A DNA stretch of 59,420 nucleotides from CAYURP01 sp964447175 (GTDB lineage Bacteria; Zixibacteria; MSB-5A5; SM23-73-2), in assembly GCA_964447175.1 (NCBI GenBank), contig CAYURP010000014.1, positions 1 to 59,420 of the forward strand, written 5' to 3'. Below are positions 8,638 to 17,089 of this stretch, one piece after another. The translations under genes and the position numbers were made by a program. The notes under the pieces are model-generated. The model did no database searches, was not told the DNA's origin, and saw only the letters and a program-made list of their open reading frames with translations. Position 1 is the first letter of the stretch. Each line of letters begins with the position of its first letter.

Positions 8638-9153
8638 CTACATCTTTTGTACCAGATCGTCTAAGCTGCGGCGGGGTGTTTCCTCTGGCTCTTCATCGGG
8701 ATAACCTAAGGAAAGCATAATCACTGGTCTTAAATTAGCTGGAATTTTTAAAAGCTTGCTTGCCTCTTCCTCATCAAAGGCACCCACCATAACACTGCCT
8801 AATCCCAGATCCACAGCTGCCAGGTGAACAAAGGCACAGGAAATGGTTGCATCCTGAATGGAATATAGCGTTTCACCTCGTGTTCCATAAACCTGAGCGG
8901 ATCTGAGACCATCTGCACAGAAGATTAGATTTATGGGTGCCTGAGAAATAAAATCCTGGTTATAAGCTACCTGAGCTAATCTCTTACATATATCCTTATC
9001 CTTCACCAGAAAGATCCGGTAGGCCTGCAGATTGCCAGCCGAAGGAGCTGAGTTGGCCGCCTGGAGAAGTTTTCGGATTTTATCCTTTTCTATGCTTTTT
9101 TCTTTAAATCTGCGAATGGAATGTCTTTTCCTTAAAATATCAAAAAATTCCAT
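8638..9153 (-). CDS. Nitroreductase family FMN-dependent oxidoreductase
   Basis: 171 residues, the usual length for a compact nitroreductase. These flavoproteins transfer electrons from NAD(P)H to quinones, nitro compounds or flavins in the cytoplasm. The N-terminal RKRHSIRRFKEKSI is the family FMN phosphate-binding motif. NSAPSAGNLQAYRIFLV is the second FMN contact, and DLGLGSVMVGAFDEEEASKLL with LSLGYPDEEPEETPRR is the typical C-terminal signature. The ATG at 9153 has a GAGGT ribosome site six bases upstream. It lies 82 bases downstream of the STAS gene on the same strand, with a strong hairpin (9178-9202) between, so co-transcription is uncertain. Physiological substrate unknown. Confidence 0.88.
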   Translation of the reverse strand: MEFFDILRKRHSIRRFKEKSIEKDKIRKLLQAANSAPSAGNLQAYRIFLVKDKDICKRLAQVAYNQDFISQAPINLIFCADGLRSAQVYGTRGETLYSIQDATISCAFVHLAAVDLGLGSVMVGAFDEEEASKLLKIPANLRPVIMLSLGYPDEEPEETPRRSLDDLVQKM

Positions 9154-9177
9154 AAATTACCTCATACCTCAAATTGA

Positions 9178-9202
9178 AGGGCGGAGGAAAAAGCTCCGCC
9201 CT
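9178..9202. terminator. Strong hairpin between STAS gene and nitroreductase
   Basis: A nine-pair stem (AGGGCGGAG paired with CTCCGCCCT) around a GAAAAAG loop. Neither side carries a clear T-run, so it may be an attenuating or mRNA-stabilising hairpin rather than a full terminator. Confidence 0.5.
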
Positions 9203-9235
9203 GAATTGATCTGAAACCTAAAGTTGAAAGATGAA

Positions 9236-9577
9236 TTACTTCTTAAAGCTCTCCAGTGCCGCATCTAAGGTATCATAGACGTCAAAGACTAAAGTCAATT
9301 TCGTTATGGCGATTATCTCTTGGATTTTCTTGGTGAGATTAGCTAACTTTAAATTCCCTCCTGACTCCTTGAACTTATTATGATGATGAATCAGGATAGC
9401 GATCCCGGAAGAGGACATCCAGTCGGTTTTTCCCAGATCGATTACCACTTTCTTTTCCTTTTTTCCCAAAAGAGAGTAAAGCTTTTCATCCAGCTCGCCC
9501 ACATCCGGTCCTCCCATTAGTTTTCCCCGGGGTTCCACAACAGTAACTTCATCTTTGGTAAACATGTTAACCTTCAT
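9236..9577 (-). CDS. STAS-domain anti-sigma factor antagonist
   Basis: 113 residues covering a single STAS domain. Such proteins (SpoIIAA/RsbV type) bind an anti-sigma kinase and are switched by phosphorylation of a serine. The core is visible as KKVVIDLGKTDWMSSSGIAILI, where the serine run is the expected phosphorylation site, followed by KFKESGGNLKLANLT and the C-terminal helix. The ribosome site AGGAGG precedes ATG 9577. No kinase or phosphatase partner gene is adjacent, so it may act in trans. A stand-alone signalling role is inferred from the family only. Confidence 0.88.
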   Translation of the reverse strand: MKVNMFTKDEVTVVEPRGKLMGGPDVGELDEKLYSLLGKKEKKVVIDLGKTDWMSSSGIAILIHHHNKFKESGGNLKLANLTKKIQEIIAITKLTLVFDVYDTLDAALESFKK

Positions 9578-9715
9578 TAGCTTGAAGCCTCCTGTTTAAT
9601 GGTTATCAAACTACAATATATACAAATATCAGTTTTAGTCAAAGCCTTTTTAGCGGCTTTTTTTTATGTCCTACAGATACAACAAAGAACTATAATCTCT
9701 TGAATGTTGAAAAAA

Positions 9716-9744
9716 GAGGGTGTCCTTTTTCCAAGGACACCCTC
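9716..9744 (-). terminator. Rho-independent terminator of the OmpA gene
   Basis: Twelve-pair stem (GAGGGTGTCCTT with AAGGACACCCTC) just downstream of the OmpA stop. On the minus strand it is followed by a run of T. Confidence 0.85.
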
Positions 9745-9766
9745 TCAAGGGTTCAATTAGTTAGGA

Positions 9767-11242
9767 CTATTTTATAATCCTGAACTCCACCCTTCTGTTT
9801 TTCTTTTTGCCCTCGGCAGTTTGATTAGTAGTAGTAGGCACCCTGCGTCCGTAACCCTTGGTAACCAGCCTATCAGCATCGATTCCCTTTTTCACCAGGT
9901 AATCTTTAGCCGCTTTGGCTCTATTCACGGACAGCGGGTCGTTAATGGCATCTGTTCCTGTGGAGTCGCAGTGTCCCTGAATCTCTACTTTTAAAGCAGG
10001 GTAGGTGCTAATTGTTTTATAAACCTGATCTAAGATTTTCATGGATTCAGTGCTCAACTGATAACTTAATGTCCGGAAATGAACGTTCTCTAACTGAACC
10101 TGGATTTTTTCTATATCCGGGCAGCCAAAAGGACCTACCGGTATACCAGCCGGAGTATCGGGGCATTTATCCACACCATCACAGACTCCGTCCCCATCTG
10201 AGTCTATGGGGCAACCGTCCGCATCCACTTTGCATCCTTTGGGGGTGTCGGGGCATTTATCCTTGTAATCCGGAACGCCGTCTCCATCTGAATCCAGAGC
10301 ACATCCTTTTGCATCAACTTTGACTCCCATGGGTGTGTCAGCACATCTATCCACTCCATCACAGACTCCATCGCCGTCAGCATCAGATGGACAACCATTT
10401 ACGTCCACTGTACATCCCCTGGGGGTATCCGGACATTTGTCCAGCCCGTCGCAGACTCCGTCACCATCGGAGTCCAGGGGGCATCCGTTCACATCCACCA
10501 GACATCCCAGAGGTGTCTCAGGACACATGTCATCTTTGTCGGGTACGCCATCTTTATCCGAGTCTTTCTTGGCTGGATAATAGAGAGTAATCCCAACAAA
10601 AAGCTCACCCAAGCCATTAGCCAGACCCAGGTAGTCCGCCTCGGTGATATCGCTGCCGTTAAGCTTTTTCTCAGCCAGATAGGAGTTTACTTTTGTCAGA
10701 TAATGGAATTTACCTCCAAAACCAAAGGAGAAATATTCATCCACATGGTATTCCAATCCGACTCCGAACAATACACCAATCTCGTAATCCCTTAACCTGA
10801 ATGTATCAAATTTTCCAAAAGAGACCATTACATTCTCTCGAGCGGCATCTTTAACATTCCAGGAGTAATATCCCACACCCAGATTTATATAGGGGTCCCA
10901 TTTACTCTCCGGGGCAAAATAATACCAAAAAGCCAGATCGATAAGGTAGTTATGCTGAATATCTGCTGAGTCAGCCTCCATATACCATTTTTCATCATCT
11001 TTCTTCCAGGTGGCTCCGTAGGTTCCGACCAAACCTACCATCAGGTTTTTATGCACACCGAACTTTACCTCCGCACTTCCAAATGGGCCAAAGCCAAAGA
11101 CGTCTTTATCGGCGAGAAAATGTTTGCCTCCTCCTCCTCTAACCGAGAGGCCAATTTTGTCTTTCATCCCATCTGAAAATGCAGATTGGGCCATTAGCAA
11201 AATCAATATCAAACTGAGAGCAATAACTGCTGCTCTTCTCAT
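9767..11242 (-). CDS. OmpA-family outer-membrane protein with thrombospondin type 3 repeats
   Basis: 491 residues. A signal peptide (RRAAVIALSLILILLMAQSAFS) leads into an N-terminal part of about 200 residues that looks like an eight-stranded outer-membrane barrel with alternating aromatic strands. Residues about 225-355 carry calcium-binding TSP type 3 repeats (DSDGDGVCDG.D+CPDTP, about five times). Residues about 375-491 are the peptidoglycan-binding OmpA C-terminal domain (IEIQGHCDSTGT, then LSVNRAKAAKDYL and NRRVEFRI). It is expected to anchor the outer membrane to the cell wall and supports a diderm host. Ribosome site AGGAGG before ATG 11242; strong terminator at 9716-9744. Confidence 0.92.
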   Translation of the reverse strand: MRRAAVIALSLILILLMAQSAFSDGMKDKIGLSVRGGGGKHFLADKDVFGFGPFGSAEVKFGVHKNLMVGLVGTYGATWKKDDEKWYMEADSADIQHNYLIDLAFWYYFAPESKWDPYINLGVGYYSWNVKDAARENVMVSFGKFDTFRLRDYEIGVLFGVGLEYHVDEYFSFGFGGKFHYLTKVNSYLAEKKLNGSDITEADYLGLANGLGELFVGITLYYPAKKDSDKDGVPDKDDMCPETPLGCLVDVNGCPLDSDGDGVCDGLDKCPDTPRGCTVDVNGCPSDADGDGVCDGVDRCADTPMGVKVDAKGCALDSDGDGVPDYKDKCPDTPKGCKVDADGCPIDSDGDGVCDGVDKCPDTPAGIPVGPFGCPDIEKIQVQLENVHFRTLSYQLSTESMKILDQVYKTISTYPALKVEIQGHCDSTGTDAINDPLSVNRAKAAKDYLVKKGIDADRLVTKGYGRRVPTTTNQTAEGKKKNRRVEFRIIK

Positions 11243-11938
11243 CTTAACCTCCTTATTAACAAGAAGTTAAATTTAAGGTTCTTTTTCTAAATCCTCGGTG
11301 TCGAAACTCTGATGCGAAAAATCTATTTAAGTACTATCACCTCCTTCTTATTTTCAATTCACATCTTATTATTTCCGTATCTAATTGCAAACTACCCTCA
11401 ATTATTTTTTCTTTCAAACTGCTGCCAGCGTTATCCGCTCTGTTTTCTTGGCTCGGGAAAATCTTTTTTTTGTCAATTATCTTCCCAAATTTTGTAACTT
11501 GTAAGTAAATCGATTCAAATCAAAACGGGCATATCTATACTTATAAATTAATGAAGGATAAACAAGCTGGTTCATCTTGTCAAGAAAAAAATCCACTGAA
11601 TTTAAGATAAGTTAGAAAATTGCTTTCTTATTATTCTTGACATCCAAAGAAGAATTTAATTAAATATCAATAAAATTGAATAACATATCAGGAAATCACC
11701 ATTGACACTTTTAATCATATTTGGTTTTTTTCTCCTTCAGCCTGAAATCTGTGAACAAAAGGGGAGAAATCCGTCAATCAAGGCCTGCTTAAATAGCGAT
11801 ATTCTCCTCAATGAAAGATTAGAAACTCGGGTCAGGTTCAAAAAATCTCCTTATAGATTAAACATTATACCGCAAAAGGTTAAACCTTTGCTATTTCATC
11901 ATCGGCTGTTTCTCAATCTAATTTAATTGGAATTGAAT
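11243..11938. other. 700-base intergenic region between divergent genes
   Basis: This AT-rich stretch separates the OmpA gene (minus) from the symporter (plus), so it should hold both promoters. TTGACA boxes occur at 11638 and 11702 (plus) and around 11575 (minus), but none has a convincing -10 at the right distance. Short frames here have no ribosome site, and I call none of them genes. Confidence 0.4.
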
Positions 11939-13180
11939 ATGGTACAAAAGTCAAATAACATCCTCTTGGTCGCTCTTTTCATCGGGATAATAGCCGGAGC
12001 CTTCTGTGGCTGGGCTTTTGGCGAGAAAATGATGGGGGTAAAATTCATTGGCGATATTTTCCTTAATGCCCTGAGGATGATTATCGTGCCTTTGATCATC
12101 TGCTCCATGATTACTGGAATTACTAACCTGGGGGATGTGAGAAAGATAGGCAAAACCGGGATCAAGACAATCACTTACTATATGGTCACAACTGGAATCT
12201 CCGTTCTTTTAGGTCTGATTTTGGTGAATTTGATTAAACCCGGTATAGGAGCCCAAACCGCAGGCGTAAACCTCCCTGAAATGGTTAGATCCAGGGAGGG
12301 ATTCTCCTTTATTGACGTCTTGATGGGGCTTATACCCTCCAATTTATTTAAATCCATGGCTGAGACACAGATCCTTCCATTAATTGTCTTTTCTTTGTTC
12401 TTCGGAGGGGTGCTCACCACCTTAGGTAAGAAGGCAGAAGGGGTGATAAACTTTTTTTCCATATGTAATGAAGCCATAATGAAGATAGTTCATATTATAA
12501 TGTATTTTGCGCCTCTGGGCATTTTCGGTTTGATAGCTGGAAAACTGGGCTCTATAGGGGGTGGTCCGGCATTTTTGCTTGAATTAAACAAATTGGGGAA
12601 ATACGCATTAACCGTGATCTCCGGTCTTTTAATACATGGGGTCATCATTCTGCCTCTTTTTCTTCTTATCCTGGCTCGGAGAAACCCTTTTTCCTATCTT
12701 TTGAATATGAGCTCTGCTCTGATCACCGCTTTTTCCACCGCCTCCAGCTCTGCTACCCTGCCTTTAACTATGGAGTGTGTGGAGAGAAAAAATCTAATCC
12801 CCCAGCGGGCTTCCTCCTTTGTTTTACCTTTAGGAGCTACAATAAATATGGACGGCACAGCCCTGTATGAAGCAGTGGCAGCTATGTTTATAGCTCAAAG
12901 TTACGGTATCCACCTGGAGCTGGGACAGCAAATCATAATATTTTTTACCGCCACCTTAGCAGCCATCGGTGCAGCCGGTATCCCCGAAGCCGGACTGGTA
13001 ACCATGATTCTGGTTTTACAATCGGTCAACCTGCCCCTGGAGGGAATAGGAATGATCTTGACTATTGACTGGTTTCTGGACAGATGTCGAACCACGGTAA
13101 ACGTATGGGGGGATTCAGTGGGAGCGGCGGTAATTGCCCAGACCAAGGAGATTCGGGAATCAAATTCCAAAGTTACCTGA
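11939..13180 (+). CDS. Dicarboxylate/amino acid:cation symporter (DAACS family)
   Basis: 413 residues, an inner-membrane carrier of the GltP/DctA/GltPh family that takes up dicarboxylates or acidic amino acids with Na+ or H+. Eight hydrophobic segments and both re-entrant hairpins are visible. The serine-rich HP1 motif TAFSTASSSATLPLTMECVE and the TM7 motif GATINMDGTALYEAVAAMFIAQ are intact, as is the terminal GDSVGAAVIA region. DRCRTTVNVWGD near the end is the substrate-contacting TM8 arginine region, which in this family favours acidic substrates. I prefer ATG 11939; an upstream TTG at 11927 would add four residues and neither has a strong ribosome site. One of only two large plus-strand genes in the window. 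Confidence 0.92.
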   Translation: MVQKSNNILLVALFIGIIAGAFCGWAFGEKMMGVKFIGDIFLNALRMIIVPLIICSMITGITNLGDVRKIGKTGIKTITYYMVTTGISVLLGLILVNLIKPGIGAQTAGVNLPEMVRSREGFSFIDVLMGLIPSNLFKSMAETQILPLIVFSLFFGGVLTTLGKKAEGVINFFSICNEAIMKIVHIIMYFAPLGIFGLIAGKLGSIGGGPAFLLELNKLGKYALTVISGLLIHGVIILPLFLLILARRNPFSYLLNMSSALITAFSTASSSATLPLTMECVERKNLIPQRASSFVLPLGATINMDGTALYEAVAAMFIAQSYGIHLELGQQIIIFFTATLAAIGAAGIPEAGLVTMILVLQSVNLPLEGIGMILTIDWFLDRCRTTVNVWGDSVGAAVIAQTKEIRESNSKVT

Positions 13181-13312
13181 AGGTTCCATACTCTGGATTA
13201 AAAAAACTACTTCTACCATTCAAATTACTACCTCGAGTAAACTTTCTATGCTTTATCCTTGACAGAAAAGACAAACCAATAGCTTTATGTCTGTTAGAAA
13301 CTTCACAAAGAC

Positions 13313-13831
13313 CTATATGTCCCTATCTAATTGCGCCAGGTAGAAGTTAAGATATTTTTCCCCCTTAGGAGTAATCCGGTAATAAGTATGGTTACGATGT
13401 TTGATCCATTTATTATCCACCATACCTTTTCGGTATTGAATCATCACCTCTTTTACCCTTTCCAGTAATTTCAGTTTTCGAAGTTTCCTGTGATGTTCAA
13501 ACACCTGGGGGGCGGAAACTCTCAAGATTTCCGATACCATTAACGAATAATCCACCCCCAACAACTGATGATGCTTAAGGATTCGAAAGTCCAGTTCCTC
13601 CAATTCCAAAAAATCAGAACCTGGTTTCTCCTCCTCTTTGCTCAGTATCTGACTCCATGATAAAAGAATTTTACGGTCGGATTTGATCTTTTCAATGTTC
13701 AGGCAAGAAGCTCTGTGTACTATTATCTTGCTTTGGTAACTAACATATCCCGCTATAGGCTCATCCGGCTCAGGCGAGCAGCACTTTGCCAGAGAGTAAC
13801 CTTTTCTCAATATTATTGGATGAGCAGACAT
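13313..13831 (-). CDS. RelA-type RIS/zinc-finger domain fused to DUF2250 winged-helix domain
   Basis: 172 residues, probably a cytoplasmic regulator. Residues about 12-45 (AKCCSPEPDEPIAGYV, then IIVHRASC) match the RIS/zinc-binding domain that precedes the ACT domain in RelA/SpoT enzymes; Cys17, Cys18, His39 and Cys43 are the conserved ligands. No synthetase, hydrolase, TGS or ACT domain is present. Residues about 75-165 resemble the DUF2250/COG3888 winged helix (DFRILKHHQLLGVDYSLM, then HRKLRKLKLLERV and YYRITPKGEKYL). Small proteins of this build may sense stress or metal and bind DNA, but no function is established. It ends about 130 bases from the convergent symporter stop. Confidence 0.7.
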   Translation of the reverse strand: MSAHPIILRKGYSLAKCCSPEPDEPIAGYVSYQSKIIVHRASCLNIEKIKSDRKILLSWSQILSKEEEKPGSDFLELEELDFRILKHHQLLGVDYSLMVSEILRVSAPQVFEHHRKLRKLKLLERVKEVMIQYRKGMVDNKWIKHRNHTYYRITPKGEKYLNFYLAQLDRDI

Positions 13832-14213
13832 TGATTATTCTCCCTGGTATAAAGATAATCGAGATCTGAAAAATGTCAATATTCTGATGATTCACATTCC
13901 AAAGTTTATCCATTTTACAGATTTGATATGAGTCTGAGCTCTTATACTTTTATTCCCTTTTTATTCTTTTGATCATTGTAAATTTCCACTTCAACCATCC
14001 AAGCAGAATCCCTGGGAAACATTTTATTCTCAAAAATGTTATGTTTAATTCCTAAACTTTTTAAAAAAATAACCGAAAGTAATTATAGATTTGATAAAAT
14101 AGGGGATGGCGAATTGAAGTGGCGGTTTTCCCCAGCCCCCCTCCGTCATTTCAATAAGAGCTATCCTCTTATTTTATTTAAAGAAGAATCTTTCCCCAAT
14201 TAAGTAAAAATAA
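13832..14213. other. Intergenic region, nothing recognised
   Basis: About 380 AT-rich bases upstream of the RIS/DUF2250 gene. They should contain its promoter, but I see no confident boxes. A GC-rich patch at about 14106-14150 has no clear hairpin. Confidence 0.4.
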
Positions 14214-14242
14214 AAAACCCATCTTCGGTTAAGAAGATGGGT
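14205..14242 (-). terminator. Rho-independent terminator of the 14262-16796 gene
   Basis: Stem AACCCATCTTC/GAAGATGGGTT (14216-14242) followed on the minus strand by a long T-rich tract. Confidence 0.88.
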
Positions 14243-14261
14243 TAATTATCATTTCTGATTT

Positions 14262-16796
14262 CTATTTTAAGAGTACCATTTTCTTAACTGAGGTGAAATC
14301 ACCCGCAGTTAACTTGTAGAAATATATGCCCGAGGCAACCTCATTGCCAGATTGATCCTTTCCGTCCCAGTGTATAGTATACAATCCCTTATTCCTGATC
14401 CCATCGATCAACGACCGAACCAGCCGTCCCCGGGTATTATAGATCCTTAATTTGACTTTACTTTCAACCGGTACCTGGAAAGCTATCTCTGTGGACAGGT
14501 TAAATGGGTTGGGGTAGTTTTGGTTCAGGGCAAATCGATCTATGGATATATCCGAGCCCTCCTCCTCTACTTCGGTAGGACTCAGTTGGACTGTAGTTAA
14601 GGCATAACCTATTTTGTGATAAACATCCTGAACCTCCATATATACCTCATAATCACCCGGACCGCAACCGGTTGTTTTGAAAGTAACCTTCCAGATACCA
14701 ATGTATGAGCCCATGCCGGTTGTTCGATTGGCAAAATACACGCCACAGTTGGGGGTAACCATAATATTGGCTGCATCGAGTATCACATCGGTATCCGGGT
14801 CAATGGCTGAGAAATCGAAGGTGAGGGTTTGCCCGATATTCCCCGAGAGCAGATGTGGTGCTACTACTATAGGAGCACTATCCGGCCGATCAGTTATCAG
14901 AATTGAGGTGGTATCATACCCCACTCCACCCCTTGCATCCCTCACATCCACTATAACATCGTAAATTCCGGCAGTACATCCAAGTGTATGAAAAGTTAGC
15001 TTCCATGTTCCAGCAAAGGCGTGAGGACCTGACTGCCTTACCGCAAAGTAGTTTCCGCAATCCGGGATAACGGTGATCGAGGCTTGATTTATAAGATCAT
15101 TACTATCCGGATCGGAGGCAGTAAACAGATACTGCAAGGTGTCGTTAATATAAGCCTGGGCAGTGGCAGGTGCAAAGACGTTCGGATTATAGTTGGGACG
15201 GGGGAATACATGCACCACTACTGTATCATAACCTGTGCTATCGTGGTCATCTTTAATATCCAAAATAATGTGATAATAATCTGAGTCGGATTTATAGGCG
15301 TTGAATTGAACCTGCCATTCTCCGGATTGATGTCCGGGATCACCCATGCCCCAGAGCCTGTTCACCCAGTACTCGCAGGTATCCCCACAGGAAGGTTCCA
15401 CTGAAATGGAGGCGTTATCCCAGAGTTTATGGGAATCAGGATCAGCTGCGTAAAAGCTGAATTCCCGCTCGTAATCTATCCATACCCACAGCGTTTCATC
15501 CGGTGCATTCACAACGGGCGGAGAACTCGGTTTGATATCCAGATTTAGACTGAACACATCCACAGCCCATCCATCACTTCCAGGGCCTTCTGAACGTTCA
15601 TCTTCCACCTCAACATACAGCAGGTGGTTTCCAGGACTACAGTCGATTTCTCTAAATATAACTTTCCATACCCCTTGGTAGGTCCCAGCTCCTGAAATCT
15701 GGGTTATACTAATCGTGCTTGCGCACGACGGTGGCCAGAAACCAAGGCTGTAAAGAAAGATAACGTCACTGTCTGGATCAAATGCTGAAAAGGTGAATGT
15801 GATTGTATCTGTATACCCGCTAACAGTATCAGCGTAGCCAAATACTGTGTCAGGAGCCACAATTTGTGGGGTATGATTAGGTTTCCACACGATGATTTCT
15901 GTGGTATCGTATCCTTTTGCTCCATAAATATCCTCCACTCCCATTACAACCTCATAGGTACGAACAGAACAACCAATGGCAGCATGCCAGGTCAACTGCC
16001 AGGTCCCGGAGAAGGCTCCGGTATCTGTGCGTACAGCTTGGTAACTTCCACAGTCGGGTATAATCTCAATCTCCGGTATGTGCAGAAGTGAATCCTGGTC
16101 TGGATCCTGCGCAGTGAACACAATCTTCACACTATCTTTCAAAGCCACTGAATCCATATTAGGAGCGTTAACTGTGGGAGGTTCATTGGATCTCCAACCC
16201 ACGTGAAAAAATCGCTGACGAAAGATGGGGCGGTAACCAGCAGCCAAAGGGGTAACGAATCTGACGAAATTCTCCGGAGGGAAAGATGTAGTATCCAAGC
16301 AGATAGTCGTGGTATCAGTCACGCTGTAGATCATTGAAGCGAAAACTCCATTCCCCGGATCCATGCTATCTGAAAAAGAATTGGCTCCATAGAGAACCTT
16401 ATGGGAATCTGGGTAGAAAGCCAAATTGATATATTTTAAGTCAAAATCCTCTACCCTGCTACCCTGAAAGCATTTAGGGTATCCCAATCCATCGGTACCT
16501 GCATTTTTAAGCGAATCCAACTGGATCTTGGATTTCTTAGGGGAACAAGTATCACTCAAAGGAATGGTAAATCCCCTTATCCCACAATCATTCCAGAATT
16601 TGATCAATATGATCACATCTCCACCACTGCTCCCGGGTGGCAGGTACAAGGTGTCTCCATTCGCAGAATGTTGCCCTCCAGCTGAAAAATAGAGGGTATC
16701 AGCTATACCCGGATCATACGGATCCTTTTGAGCAGAGGCGAGCTGAAATAAAAGCATAACCGAGATTATTAATAAGAGAAATATACTTTTTTTCAT
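14262..16796 (-). CDS. Large secreted modular protein: cohesin-like N-domain, five Ig-like repeats, C-terminal sorting-type domain
   Basis: 844 residues. The signal peptide (KKSIFLLLIISVMLLFQLASA) is followed by a cohesin-like domain, about residues 25-200, marked by IKFWNDCGIRGFTIPL, FQGSRVEDFD and VLYGANSFSD. Five repeats of about 105 residues follow, each opening with a P-x-V-x-APD-like phrase and containing 'DPDSD...i.v.p.CG.Y...R..G.....G.W+vtF...C..G.Y.v.v.v.D..G..GYDTT'. The last 90 residues are the FlgD-Ig/type IX-like sorting module (LNQNYPNPFN, then ASGIYFYKL). Probably surface-attached or released; ligand unknown. Ribosome site AAAGGAG; promoter candidate at 16861-16888; strong terminator. 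Confidence 0.8.
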   Translation of the reverse strand: MKKSIFLLLIISVMLLFQLASAQKDPYDPGIADTLYFSAGGQHSANGDTLYLPPGSSGGDVIILIKFWNDCGIRGFTIPLSDTCSPKKSKIQLDSLKNAGTDGLGYPKCFQGSRVEDFDLKYINLAFYPDSHKVLYGANSFSDSMDPGNGVFASMIYSVTDTTTICLDTTSFPPENFVRFVTPLAAGYRPIFRQRFFHVGWRSNEPPTVNAPNMDSVALKDSVKIVFTAQDPDQDSLLHIPEIEIIPDCGSYQAVRTDTGAFSGTWQLTWHAAIGCSVRTYEVVMGVEDIYGAKGYDTTEIIVWKPNHTPQIVAPDTVFGYADTVSGYTDTITFTFSAFDPDSDVIFLYSLGFWPPSCASTISITQISGAGTYQGVWKVIFREIDCSPGNHLLYVEVEDERSEGPGSDGWAVDVFSLNLDIKPSSPPVVNAPDETLWVWIDYEREFSFYAADPDSHKLWDNASISVEPSCGDTCEYWVNRLWGMGDPGHQSGEWQVQFNAYKSDSDYYHIILDIKDDHDSTGYDTVVVHVFPRPNYNPNVFAPATAQAYINDTLQYLFTASDPDSNDLINQASITVIPDCGNYFAVRQSGPHAFAGTWKLTFHTLGCTAGIYDVIVDVRDARGGVGYDTTSILITDRPDSAPIVVAPHLLSGNIGQTLTFDFSAIDPDTDVILDAANIMVTPNCGVYFANRTTGMGSYIGIWKVTFKTTGCGPGDYEVYMEVQDVYHKIGYALTTVQLSPTEVEEEGSDISIDRFALNQNYPNPFNLSTEIAFQVPVESKVKLRIYNTRGRLVRSLIDGIRNKGLYTIHWDGKDQSGNEVASGIYFYKLTAGDFTSVKKMVLLK

Positions 16797-16860
16797 CCTT
16801 CTAACTCCTTTAATTAGTTAACATTTTTCCCAAATATACGCACCTCTATATTCCTTTTTC

Positions 16861-16888
16861 AATATAATGCTTAATTTTAGCTTGTCAA
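16861..16888 (-). promoter_or_regulatory. Candidate sigma-70 promoter of the 14262-16796 gene
   Basis: On the minus strand, TTGACA (16883-16888), a 16-base spacer and TATATT (16861-16866). It lies about 65 bases upstream of the start codon. Confidence 0.6.
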
Positions 16889-17046
16889 TCTAAAAAAACC
16901 CATAAATCTGGGATCCCAACAGCCTATGGGCAAAACGGATACCTACTAATTACTTGCTTGCACCAGATACGGTTTAGGCTGGAACTTAAAGTTTGCCTTG
17001 ACCGTTAAATAAATGTGTATAAATTGAACAATCAGGTAATAAAAAA

Positions 17047-17072
17047 AGCCCCCTTCCTTAAAGAAGAGGGCT
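17047..17072 (-). terminator. Rho-independent terminator of the 17090-19159 gene
   Basis: Hairpin with arms AGCCC(C)CTTC and GAAGAGGGCT, followed on the minus strand by a T-run. Nearly the same hairpin ends two sister genes (19425-19453, 28708-28733). Confidence 0.85.
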
Positions 17073-17089
17073 TGAGAGAAATCAGGTTC

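Noticed and set aside
9640..9672. AAGCC...GGCTT with a T-run on the plus strand, considered as a terminator
   Set aside because: The stem is only five or six pairs, and no plus-strand gene ends before it.
10140..10560. Regular short repeats considered as a CRISPR array
   Set aside because: They are coding repeats for calcium loops in the OmpA gene, with no constant repeat/variable spacer pattern.
10012..10590. Several open plus-strand frames opposite the OmpA gene
   Set aside because: They mirror the thrombospondin repeats of the real gene; their repetitive His/Pro/Ser composition is a by-product.
11702..11730. TTGACA as a promoter for the symporter
   Set aside because: The bases at 17 and neighbouring distances are T-runs with no -10-like box.
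11702..11926. Plus-strand frame ahead of the symporter
   Set aside because: TTG start, no ribosome site and no domain; the region is better read as intergenic.
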